From Ampullaceana balthica (lineage: Eukaryota > Mollusca > Gastropoda > Lymnaeidae), in assembly GCA_944989445.1 (NCBI GenBank), contig CALYLW010000061.1, forward strand, positions 1 to 64,000: DNA of 64,000 bases, read 5' to 3'. The notes beneath the pieces are model-generated. The model was given only the letters and a program-made list of their open reading frames with translations. It searched no databases and had not been told where the DNA came from. Within the stretch, counting starts at the first letter, position 1, and each line of letters starts with the position of its first letter. A program made the translations under genes and the position numbers. Below are positions 54,801-64,000 of this stretch, piece after piece.

Positions 54801-56792
54801 TTCGAGTTTTTATTACTTGTTTTGTTTGTTTGTTTGTAACAAATAATCCTCAGTGTTTAAGTAATACTCTTTATATAATTCATATATCAACTAAATGTTG
54901 TTTGTATCGTTAAAAACTAAAATTCAGGATTTTAGTAATATGTTCGTTCGTCCGTCGATACGACGAGGACCACTCTAGTCATCCGAGGGTTGTAGACCGC
55001 TGGTATGGGATGGATGACAAAAGTGACTTGCGCGGTGATTTGGATTTAAGTGAGAAGGAGTTGCGCAATTCGTCGATCTCACTCTCTCGCCCGAGGCCAT
55101 CTTATCCAGCGGCAGGACTAAGTCGAGACGGCTGGTGATGGAAACGGGTGCAGTGGATGGCCATGATGTCCTGTGTGTCTTGTCATGCCCTTAGCGTTCC
55201 ACAACGCTTTGCTGAGATTCGCCTTTTTGACCGTTGACCAACTAGTGGTTCCTCCGCTCTGTCCACCGAATCCAGTCTTCACGTGCATAGATAGACATAT
55301 CTAGATCACCGAGGGTTTGAGACCCGTCGGCTACCCTCACCAGGTTTAGCAAGCCAGTCGAAGCCGTTGCCCGGGGTGTGGCTACTGCGCACGTTGCAGT
55401 TTCTATGAGCCACTGGTGAGAGCTGTGAGACAACTTCCGGATTAATATTAATAGTATTAACAGCCACAAAATGACAAAACCAAGTAAAATACAACCAGAC
55501 GAGCATTGAAGGAATTCATTTCGAAGATCAGTTCCTTGAAAACTTTAATTTCCTTAATTTGCATTTGTATGTTGTTTATTTCTCCAGCGCTTGATTGTTT
55601 TTGTCTTTTAATGACAGCAGAGAAATTTAGGTTCCGCCATTTTGAACAACCGGAAGTCTCAAATTTTAGTAATACTCTCTATGTAGTTAACGTGGTGAAA
55701 GAGAAGTAGTGACGTAGTTAAGTCGCCCCCCTTCCCCTTTGATGTCATTTTTCTTTCTAGGGGTGAACATTTGATCTATATGAGTTCAATGATGTAACTT
55801 TAATTTTCCGACATTGGATGATTGTTCAATTTGACCCCTCTAAAAAACAAACCAAGAATATGCAAGAAAATTTGTTGATGGGGGAGATGAGGTATATGAC
55901 GATAAAAAAAAATCTTTACCACAAAAAAATTCCTGTTTAACTTTTATGTTAAGGTTTGAAAATAGTAATATCTCTAAGATCGTACATTATTTATGTTCTG
56001 ATGGTTGCGGTAAGTTCATTTAATTGGTACTCAGAGGGACTCTTGTTAGGCCTTAAGTAGAGTTGGAGTTGTGTTAAATTCTATAGGTTCGATTCCTATC
56101 TCTGGATGACTCATTTATTTACAAGTTGCAATGTCCTTTTACATAATAGCAAAATAGTAAACCCCAAAGCATCACAGAGGTTGACAATGAGAGGTTAATA
56201 ATTTACAAAATGTGAAGTGAATGAGTGAATGCTTTTTTTCTTTTGCGCTAATACAATCCACGCTAGATGAACATGGTCGCTGCGCTTTGATGTTTAAATA
56301 CCCTAGAAAATAAAAAGGTCTTAATATTTTTCTTAAATTTTCCGTTTAAAGATTATTGATTCCTTTGAAATAATTGAAGAGGTATAAAAATTTATAAGGG
56401 TTAAAATCTTTCAAAAATATTATTCAGCAGCGATTAAAATTTGATGGTAGTCTATTCTATTGAAATAACTAATAAATCGGTAATTTGTGTGTGTGTGTTT
56501 ATTTTAAGGATTCTGAAATGCTATTTCACATTTTCTAACAACGTGGTATTAGCCATTCATGCCAAGAATTTTTGTTTCTAGTTTTTTTTTGGAAGCATCA
56601 TTTTATAAAGAATAAAAGTTACCTTAATTATGGTGAATGTATTAAAATTATGTTATGCTTCTTTGAAAATAAGACACCAACGATTATTATTTTTATTTGA
56701 ACCCCCCCCTACCCCCAACTAACTCATGGTTAAATGTACTTAGTATTATTGTTATATACACCAAACGATACCTATGGAATGAAGTACCTTAA
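54801..56792. other. No gene; an unclassified repeat-like segment at 54945-55450
   Basis: Within 54945-55450 two related blocks occur: ACTCTAGTCATCCGAGGGTT plus GTAGACC, and ATCTAGATCACCGAGGGTTT plus GAGACCC. This suggests an internally duplicated repeat. Near 56090 TATAGGTTCGATTCCTATC resembles a tRNA T-arm/B box, but no full tRNA fold was found. The rest is AT-rich. Confidence 0.4.
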
Positions 56793-57072
56793 GGGGCCGT
56801 CCATAAACTACGTCACGCTCCAGAGGGGGAGATGGGGTGTAAGAAAGTGTGACAGTTTGTGACAGGGGGGAGGTGGGTGTCCAGCCATATGTGACGTCAC
56901 GGTTTTTATGTTAAATTTTTAATTATTTTGTTAATAAATTTCTTTATTTTTGTTCGAAAGTGTGACGTACTTTAGGGGGGGGGGTGTCCGAGATTTGTGA
57001 CAATTTGTGACAGGGGGGAGGGGGGAGTTAAAAATTGTCAAAAATAGTGTGACGTACTTTATGGACGGCCCC
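56793..57072. mobile_element. GGGGCC-type MITE, complete short subtype (280 bp)
   Basis: TIRs GGGGCCGTCCATAAACTACG and inverse GGGGCCGTCCATAAAGTACG (25 of 27 over the longer match), flanked by TAA (56790-56792, 57073-57075). The interior is G-rich near both ends with AGTGTGAC(A/G) repeats and GTGACGTCAC in the middle. No ORF. Terminal type and 3-bp duplication resemble PIF/Harbinger-class MITEs, but no transposase is available to prove it. Confidence 0.9.
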
Positions 57073-57100
57073 TAATATGTTATATGCCAAATATTAGCAG

Positions 57101-57230
57101 ACTAATATTAGATAATTCATAGATAATATATAGATAATATATAGATATATATAGATAATATATATATAATATATACATAATATATAGATAATATATAGAT
57201 AATATCTAGATAATATATGGCTGAAAGAAG
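57101..57230. repeat. AT-rich tandem repeat (ATAGATAATAT)
   Basis: Irregular copies of TATATAGATAATA of about 14 bp. Confidence 0.85.
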
Positions 57231-57314
57231 TCTCATTCAAACAATAATACATTACGTTAAATGCAAGGATTTAGCCAAGTAAAAATAATGAACATTTATC
57301 CAATGAACAAAGGG

Positions 57315-57440
57315 CAATGATCTATGAGGCAATGATCTATGAGGCAATGATCTATGAGGCAATGATCTATGAGGCAATGATCTATGAGGCAATGATTTAT
57401 GAGGCAATGATCTATGAGGCAATGATCTATGAGACAATGA
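57315..57440 (+). repeat. 15-bp tandem repeat, about 8 copies
   Basis: The unit is CAATGATCTATGAGG. As 15 is a multiple of three both strands stay open (Met-Ile-Tyr-Glu-Ala repeats on plus); this is a repeat artefact with no sign of a gene. Confidence 0.95.
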
Positions 57441-58129
57441 TGTTCAACGGTGTTTTCTGTATGCATGTAAAGATAAGAGGAGAAATAACGAATGTAGTGG
57501 ATTTAATCTTTACTTTGGCCATTTTCTACACACAGTTTCTCTTAATAATTTGGCCTCTTATATCCATTAATGTCAAGAAATACATTGTATATAAACAAAG
57601 ATGCCATAGAGAATTTCAGAGAACTTTCAACTAGATCAGGTGTGGCCAGACCTGTAGTAACTGAGAGCTATTAAATTAATTTTTTTAATGTTGAGAGCCG
57701 CATCGAAGCAATATGAAAAATTGCTTTAGTGGTGTATTTTAAAAAAAAATGTTTTATTCGAATATAATGATTTAAACATTTCAGTTGCTTACACCCTAAC
57801 CGTACGTTGAAGAAATTTTAGTTAGATAATTAACAAATATTTAAATATGTAAAATGTATAAGTAGAAACACAACGGAATCTAGACTCATAATTATAGTTG
57901 ACATTGATTGTTATGATTCTTCCTAGAAGCCTTTGAACTAACAAGTTTCTTTAAATCTGGTTGGTATCCAGTAGTTGTGATGTGAAGAAATTCTGCCAGA
58001 TGCTGGTTTCTAGTTACTTCTCGATGTTTTGCTGTATGGACTTTATTTTGGAGCACAAAGATTCATTAAATTTTGAGTTATCAGTCGCCAAAGTCGGGAA
58101 TTATTTGGATCTAATATAGAAATTACTGC

Positions 58130-58363
58130 TCAATATTTTTCTTTAATAAAGACCCCATCAGCACGAAATTGTTTAGCGCGAGCAATATTCCAAGCGATAG
58201 CATAACTTGCCTCAGTTAAAGTGACATATTCTTTGCTGAAAGCTGAAAGTAATATCTGCTGCTGACACATTCCAGACTTCAACTCAACAAGTTTGCTTTT
58301 TCTTAATTCAGATTGCAGTTGATACTGCAATGCAAACTCTTTATGACTTTTTGATAGTGTCAC
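58130..58363 (-). pseudogene. hAT transposase fragment (ZBED5/GTF2IRD2-like N-terminal part)
   Basis: The minus-strand frame contains ELKSGMCQQQILLSAFSKEY and ASYAIAWNIARAKQFRADGV, resembling the segment after the BED finger of ZBED5/GTF2IRD2-like hAT transposases ('SY..A..IA...KPF..GE.IKE'). It ends at a stop soon after. Its upstream codons (LSKSHKEF) run into the 16-bp repeat, whose unit KSDTIKK looks derived from this coding sequence. No DDE-type core is present. Confidence 0.72.
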
Positions 58364-59582
58364 TTTTTGATGGTGTCACTTTTTGATAGTGTCACTTTTT
58401 GATGGTGTCACTTTTTGATGGTGTCACTTTTTGATGGTGTCACTTTTTGATGGTGTCACTTTTTGATGGTGTCACTTTTTGATGGTGTCACTTTTTGATG
58501 GTGTCACTTTTTGATGGTGTCACTTTTTGATGGTGTCACTTTTTGATGGTGTCACTTTTTGATGGTGTCACTTTTTGATGGTGTCACTTTTTGATGGTGT
58601 CAATTTTTGATGGTGTCACTTTTTGATGGTGTCACTTTTTGATGGTGTCACTTTTTGATGGTGTCACTTTTTGATGGTGTCACTTCTTGATGGTGTCACT
58701 TCTTGATGGTGTCACTTCTTGATGGTGTCACTTTTTGATGGTGTCACTTTTTGATGGTGTCACTTTTTGACGGTGTCACTTTTTGACGGTGTCACTTTTT
58801 GACGGTGTCACTTTTTGACGGTGTCTTTTTTTGACGGTGTCACTTTTTGACGGTGTCACTTTTTGACGGTGTCACTTTTTTGACGGTGTCACTTTTTGAC
58901 GGTGTCACTTTTTGACGGTGTCACTTTTTGACGGTGTCGCTTTTTGACGGTGTCGCTTTTTGACGGTGTCGCTTTTTGACGGTGTCGCTTTTTGACTGTG
59001 TCGCTTTTTGACGGTGTCGCTTTTTGACGGTGTCGCTTTTTGACGGTGTCGCTTTTTGACGGTGTCGCTTTTTGACGGTGTCGCTTTTTGACGGTGTCGC
59101 TTTTTGACGGTGTCGCTTTTTGACGGTGTCGCGCTTTGATGGTGTCGCTTTTTGATGGTGTCGCTTTTTGATGGTGTCGCTTTTTGATGGTGTCGCTTTT
59201 TGATGGTGTTGCTTTTTGATGGTGTCGCTTTTTGATGGTGTCGCTTTTTGATGGTGTCACTTTTTGATGGTGTCACTTTTTGATGGTGTCACTTTTTGAT
59301 GGTGTCGCTTTTTGATGATGTCGCTTTTTGATGGTGTCGCTTTTTGATGGTGTCGCTTTTTGATGGTGTCGCTTTTTGATGGTGTCGCTTTTTGATGGTG
59401 TCGCTTTTTGATGGTGTCACTTTTTGATGGTGTCACTTTTTGATGGTGTCACTTTTTGATGGTGTCACTTTTTGATGGTGTCACTTTTTGATGGTGTCAC
59501 TTTTTGATGGTGTCACTTTATGATGGTGTCACTTTTTGATAGTGTCACTTTTTGATAGTGTCACTTTTTGATAGTGTCACTT
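58346..59582. repeat. 16-bp minisatellite, about 77 copies
   Basis: The unit is GGTGTCACTTTTTGAT. Variants are ordered in blocks: GATAG/GTCAC at both edges; GATGG/GTCAC next on both sides; GACGG in the middle (about 58770-59130); GTCGC variants at about 58935-59410. Because the unit is not a multiple of three, the peptide repeats every 48 nt. Only the GTCGC blocks lack a TGA and give 123-residue minus-strand frames. These are artefacts unless proven otherwise. Confidence 0.97.
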
Positions 59583-60021
59583 CTAGATTTGGAATTTGCT
59601 AGAGGTGTTTGACAGATCAAGCTATTTGTGCCTTTCAATCAATGCAAAGTCTTCTTCCTATTCTAGTAGAAAACTTCTTTTTTTTTATTCTTTATAGTTT
59701 ATTTTCCTGCAACTTAGTCCCACATTCAATGTAATGGTCAATACTTCAAAATGTGGATTTTTACCAAAAACCTGAATCAAACATTTAATAGTTTTCATCA
59801 CCAAATAGCAAGAAACCAATCTCTTTCTTCAACTTTTAAAATTTAAATCGAGCCTTACATTTTCAATTCTTTGTTTCGCTCATTAAAAAAAAACTTTCAT
59901 TTTGTTAAAATATCATATATTTCAAAGTTCTAAATTCATAAATTGTTCGGGAGCCGCAATGTGAACACAGAAGAGCCGCATGCGGCTCGCGAGCCGCAGT
60001 TTGACCACCGTTGAACTAGAT

Positions 60022-60596
60022 TAATATTCCTGATACAACGTGTTAGTAAACGTCCAAATTATATTTAGTCTATTTTTCACAAGTGACAGCAACCACACAC
60101 AAATATCATTTTATGTCCATGTTCTAAGTGTGGTAAGGAGTGGGGAGTGGGGTTGGTGTCCGGACGCTTATCTAACTGTTTGCGAAGTACATCATTTCAG
60201 ATCCATGTTTCGACGATGTTAATGACTATCTTAAAAATTTCTGGCTATTAAAATACATGTATTAGACAAACTGTGTTAAGATTCATGTAATCCGACTTTT
60301 AGATTCAACCCAAAGGAGCAGAGTCACAGAAATAACTGTCTGGCTCTTGAACGGACGAGCGCACAATTTGGCAATTTTCGTTGTGAAGAATGCGATCAGG
60401 ACTGGGGATTGTTTCAAGGTTCGAGGAATTCATATTTTATTTTTGTCATCATTGCAACTTATAGACGGGCCGTTCTCTCGTGTGATGCATTACATAACAT
60501 AACGAGCTTTGAAGTAATGCGTTTTGTCATGGGAGTGGCAGGGGCATTAACTCATCTACTTGTTTTTGAGGTAACAACGTGCATTAATCAGCTATA
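60022..60596. other. No gene seen
   Basis: The frames at 60040-60222 and 60409-60627 have no recognisable domain. No mobile termini. Confidence 0.4.
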
Positions 60597-60665
60597 CAGT
60601 ATTCGCCCCGCTATTCACGGGGGCTAAGTTCCTTCCCCTCCCGCGAATTCAGAAAATATGCGAAT
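60597..60665 (+). mobile_element. Possible TA-inserting transposon left end
   Basis: TACAGTATTCGCCCCGCTAT followed by TCACGGGGGCTAAGTTCC resembles pogo/Tigger-type ends (CAGTATTC...CGCTATTCGCGGG). No right end was found within the next kilobase. Confidence 0.4.
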
Positions 60666-61060
60666 TATTGATGCCGTTTTAAAACGCCTAATCAAACATA
60701 GAATATATGCTAAATTATGTTTCACAAAACTTTATAAAGAAGGCTTACACATTAATACAGTCTATGTAATAATTTACAACTAGGTAGTTATGATAACTGT
60801 AATTATTGTAATGTTATTGTTTATTTATAATTAATTATCAGTTATACTTTATCATATTTCTTTTATAATTTCTTAAATTTTTTTATATTAACTGTCATTG
60901 CTTAAAAAAAAATTATATACCAGTGAGCGTTTTTCTGCTAAAATTGCCTAAGAATTCACGAAATCGCCGAAATTATGAAAAAAAAATCCCAACAAAACAA
61001 CGTTACCTAGACCTACACTACATAACAGTGACAGGTTAATTTTACACCCACCCACCTATA
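60666..61060. other. AT-rich, no gene seen
   Basis: No coding or structural feature recognised. Confidence 0.45.
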
Positions 61061-61345
61061 TCTTGTCTTGTCTTGTCTTACATTATCTTATTTTATCGTA
61101 TGTTATGTTATGTTATATTAGCGTAGATGATCTTATCTTAGCTTATTTTTTATATTACAGGCGCTCCATCTTTATCTTATCTGTTTACAGACGCTCCTTC
61201 TATACAGAAGATAATTGCGTCCTACGCTTATCTATGGTTTGTGTTTAGTCCTGCATTTTTATTAGAGATTTAAATGTTGATAATGTTGATCTTTACACTA
61301 GACTATTGCATCCTATGCTTATCCGTGGTTTATGTCTAGTCATGC
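61061..61345 (-). mobile_element. LINE 3' untranslated end, two tails in succession
   Basis: On the minus strand it reads ...GGACGCAATTATCTTCTGTA then TAGAAGGAGCGTCTGTAAAC and AGATAAGATAA repeats. The part at 61190-61330 matches the region below the LINE C-terminal frame at 28590-28680 (CTATGGTTT..., TTTTTATTAGAG...TTTAAAT). TTGTC/TTATC runs at 61066-61150 are the decayed tail repeat. Confidence 0.7.
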
Positions 61346-62254
61346 CGTTTATTATAGAATTATATCTCATTTTAACACATGTATCATTCAACCTACGGTT
61401 CATTTTAACGCCACCAACAACAGACTTTAACTCTTAGATCAAATATCAGTGAACTCAAGATGTAGCCGCCGGCGTAGACCCAACTCTCTACCCTTTGACC
61501 CCCACCCCCCACCCTCTGCCCTCTAACCTTTGCCCCCGTCCCACTCCCCGGCTTTAAATATCATTAGCGTTCATGCTCTTGTGATCGCCTTTCCCCCGTG
61601 TTCGCGTTTGGGGCCTAGCATTCAAATAATCAATGTATTTTTGGGGGGGCCAATCGAACCAGTCGGGGGAGCCGCTGTCTATTCTGTTGTCTGCCGTTGT
61701 GGCTGTGTCGTACAATACATTGTTGTCATATCTGAAGTGGTGGCATGTGACCTGATGAATGACATGACTGATGACCTACTGAAATGTTTCTCGCGTTGCT
61801 AAGTCGTCGAGACTAAGACTAATGACGTCACACGCGTCTGTTTGAAATAAAACTTTCGGTAATCGCGCACGTTGGCAATCGATTACGTGTTTAAAATTCT
61901 TTTTTTCTTACTTTACCCATCACACGTTAAATAGAATGTATTAATAATTGTGTATACATGCCTGTAAATGGATAGGATCATCATGATTAAGTGCCGTCAC
62001 ACCCCCCCCCCGCCCCTTTTTTTTCTCCCCTTATGATTTTGAATATAAAAAAATAACGTTAAAGGGGATTATATATTTTACTTTAGCTACCCTCAAATTT
62101 TATTTACTGCCTTCGTTTCAGTTGTGTACAAATTCACTTCACCACATCTGAGCCAATTACAGTACACTTTAGTGCCATGTTATTCATAATTGTATATGTT
62201 CACTAAAGAAATAAAAAGACACTTTCACCCCAGTCCATTTGTATTTTTAAATAA
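61346..62254. other. No gene; repeat-poor block at about 61440-61900
   Basis: The block is GC-balanced with AATGACGTCACACGCG and AATCGATTACGTG words. The 90-residue frame at 61530-61802 has no recognisable domain. Possibly regulatory; unproven. Confidence 0.3.
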
Positions 62255-62575
62255 CTTATAATAACTTCACCGTCTTGTCTCTCTCTCTGTCGTGGTCCCG
62301 CCCGCGGAGAAACAAAAGTAAAAAATGACCCACTTCCCATAATCCTATCGAGCCGAAATTTTGCAAATAAACTTTTCCCCCCAAATTTCAGATCGATCGA
62401 ATGTACTGTAATTAAGTTAATGAATTTTTAGTTTATCTCTATGTAGCATATAAATGTTTGTGCTAGTCTGTCGCGCGGTGCGTATTATAATTGAACATAA
62501 TCAATACTTTTAGTTATGTCTCATATATAATGTATTTATAGTCAAAAACTTTGTTTTTACGGGTTGTTTAATTTC
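62255..62575 (-). repeat. Family X-like repeat
   Basis: Colinear with units at 52310-53488: CTTCACCGTCTTGTCTCTCT, AAAAATGACCCACTTCCC, CAGATCGATCGAATGTACTG, GTCGCGCGGTGCGTATTATA, AAAACTTTGTTTTTACGGG. Confidence 0.75.
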
Positions 62576-62793
62576 TGTTCTTCTGGCCATCTTACCTTGT
62601 CTCGTCTCGTGTTGATCATGTTACAAAAACACAATTATAGTTTTTTCCATGGATTATCAACGGTGTACACTGTACACATTTGATGCTTTGCCCATTGTTC
62701 ATAATACTGTGTACACAAGTCCACTTTTTGTCGCCACTGTATGCTGAGTACAATGATGATGTTTGTACTAATTGGAAGATGTCTTTCTTCAAT

Positions 62794-63258
62794 TGATAAC
62801 ATTCCTTGTTCTGTGATAACATTCCTTGTTCGATGGTAACATTCCTTGTTCTATGATAACATTCCTTGTTCTATGATAACATTCCTTGTTCTATGATTAA
62901 CATTCCTTGTTCTATGATAACATTCCTTGTTCTATGATAACATTTCTTGTTCTATGATAACATTCCTTGTCCTATGATAACATTCCTAGCTCTATGATAA
63001 CATTCCTAGCTCTATGATAACATTCCTTGCCCTATGATAACATTTCTAGCTCTATGATAACATTCCTAGCTCTATGATAACATTCCTAGCTCTATGATAA
63101 CATTCCTAGGTCTATGATAACATTCATTGCCCTATGATAACATTCCTTGTTCTATGATAACATTCCTTGTTCTATGATAACATTCCTAGCTCTATGATAA
63201 CATTCCTTGTTCTATGATAACATTCCTAGCCCTATGATAACATTCCTAGCTCTATGAT
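62794..63258 (+). repeat. 20-bp minisatellite, about 23 copies
   Basis: The unit is TGATAACATTCCTTGTTCTA; a CCTAGCT variant of the second half is interspersed mostly in the distal part. One unit has an extra T (62896). Confidence 0.96.
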
Positions 63259-63933
63259 TACATGATTTCTTCTCCAACCTTCACCCTCTCTTGCATTGAT
63301 GCGTAATTTAACATTACTAGATCTTTATTAGTCCACAATTTTCCATGGACTTGATTAGATATTAACGAATTTCAAGTAGATCTGTAATACATACAGCAGT
63401 GCTGCCCCACCCACTGATGACAGAGGCACCACCCCCATAGCGAGCAGAGGCAGGTCCCAGCCAACATTTGACCCTCCCCCCTTCCCACTTCGATGATCAC
63501 CCACCAGATACGATAATTAAACGCTGGTTACGCCCCTTGCCGAACTTGTTAAAATGTCCGCTTACACCTATAAATAACCCCCCGGGGGGGGAGAGGGGGT
63601 ACATCAGTATCGACTCCGGTACGCGATGACTGACCACTGGTCAACGTGTCAGTAGCATCGTATTCATCTGTTCAAGCGTGACGCTGTCAAACCTGACGGT
63701 GACAACTCTCACAACCAACACGGTTGACTGATCTTAGAAGGGGTGTCGGGGCTCTTAGGGTCGTCGTTGTATCGGGTGAGATCGTGACAACAGACTTCTA
63801 GCCTCGGACCCAAATAACAAACAATCAATCAAATATAAATATATATATTAGAAAAACAACCAATAACAAAAAAAAAGCGCTGATATAAAGAACAAAGATG
63901 ATCTTTGTTGGATCAAAGGGTGAGGTCTTTTCA
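63259..63933. other. No gene seen
   Basis: Mixed composition; C-rich and G-rich patches near 63470 and 63583-63600. No coding similarity or paired mobile ends. Confidence 0.4.
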
Positions 63934-64000
63934 CTGGCGTAGTGAGGGGGTTACAGAGGCTGGTCCGCCCCGGGAGACATTAACAATTTTTATCCAAAGG
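63934..64000. mobile_element. hAT-type left terminus, cut by window edge
   Basis: CACTGGCGTAGTGAGGGGG followed by GGTCCGCCCCGGGAGACATT resembles hAT ends, with the GGCCCGCCCC block also seen at 9970-10033. The rest lies outside the window. Confidence 0.55.

Larger units (their letters stand above)
57637..60013 (-). mobile_element. hAT element (GGCTCGCGAGCC ends) with minisatellite
   Basis: Identical 8-mers AACTAGAT flank it (57629-57636, 60014-60021). The left end is CAGGTGTGGCCAGACC; the inverse right end is CAACGGTGGTCAAACTGCGG. Subterminal GAGAGCCGCAT and GCTCGCGAGCC are as in the short copy at 38268-38485. It carries a transposase scrap (58363-58130) and a 1.2-kb array of a 16-bp repeat. 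Confidence 0.93.

Noticed and set aside
56080..56110. tRNA gene (GGTTCGATTCC present)
   Set aside because: Only the T-arm/B-box-like word is present; I could not fit acceptor, D and anticodon stems.
57252..57437. Met-Ile-Tyr-Glu-Ala and His-Arg-Ser-Leu-Pro repeat peptides
   Set aside because: A 15-bp tandem repeat is automatically in frame.
58889..59276. Two 123-residue KSDTIKKRHHQKATPS-type proteins
   Set aside because: Both are frames of the same 16-bp minisatellite and exist only where GTCGC replaces GTCAC, removing TGA stops; no start context, no domain.

Overview
This is animal (metazoan) nuclear DNA, most likely from an AT-rich invertebrate genome with many transposons. The evidence is two spliced protein genes with GT/AG introns and animal-specific orthologues, tRNA-derived SINEs, non-LTR and Penelope-type retroelement fragments, many hAT and TA-inserting DNA transposon remnants, long microsatellites and a TTAGGG-type telomere-like tract. 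A mollusc or other marine invertebrate would fit, but the window does not prove the taxon. There is no bacterial operon, CRISPR array or phage.

Only two genes are supported. METTL23 (+, four exons seen, 22287-24240; the first coding exon was not found) encodes a class I SAM-dependent methyltransferase. FAM241B (-, two coding exons, 27603-27701 and 25211-25564, apparently complete at 150 residues) encodes a small single-pass membrane protein. They converge tail to tail with about 970 bp between the stop codons. Their introns hold a SINE with a 15-bp target-site duplication (METTL23) and a SINE, a TA-flanked DNA transposon and a nested MITE (FAM241B).

The rest is layered repeats. 0-9.3 kb: a Helitron-like end, a broken LINE reverse transcriptase, a SINE, and a Penelope-like GIY-YIG fragment split by a 3.5-kb hAT that itself holds a 1.1-kb hAT. 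10.7-18.7 kb: hairpin-forming tandem repeats and two TA-flanked elements in opposite orientation. 18.8-21.4 kb: a decayed hAT transposase. 28.6-36 kb: LINE debris, a nest of palindromic MITEs and another hAT. 36.5-37.8 kb: a LINE with a mutated catalytic box. 38-50 kb: microsatellites and minisatellites, a MITE carrying telomere-like repeats, and several repeat-poor blocks that may be regulatory. 50.5-54.4 kb: hAT-in-hAT, a split MITE and a tandem duplication. 56.8-60 kb: a complete MITE and a hAT carrying about 77 copies of a 16-bp minisatellite. 60-64 kb: LINE/SINE tails, a 20-bp minisatellite and a hAT terminus at the edge.

I found no convincing new multi-gene system. The most interesting signals are the structured minisatellite inside the hAT, the 218-bp MITE with 9-bp target duplications and internal telomere-like repeats, the MITE family whose termini carry the palindrome TGACGTCA, and SINEs sharing a central domain but differing in their tails, one of which matches LINE 3' ends in the same window.
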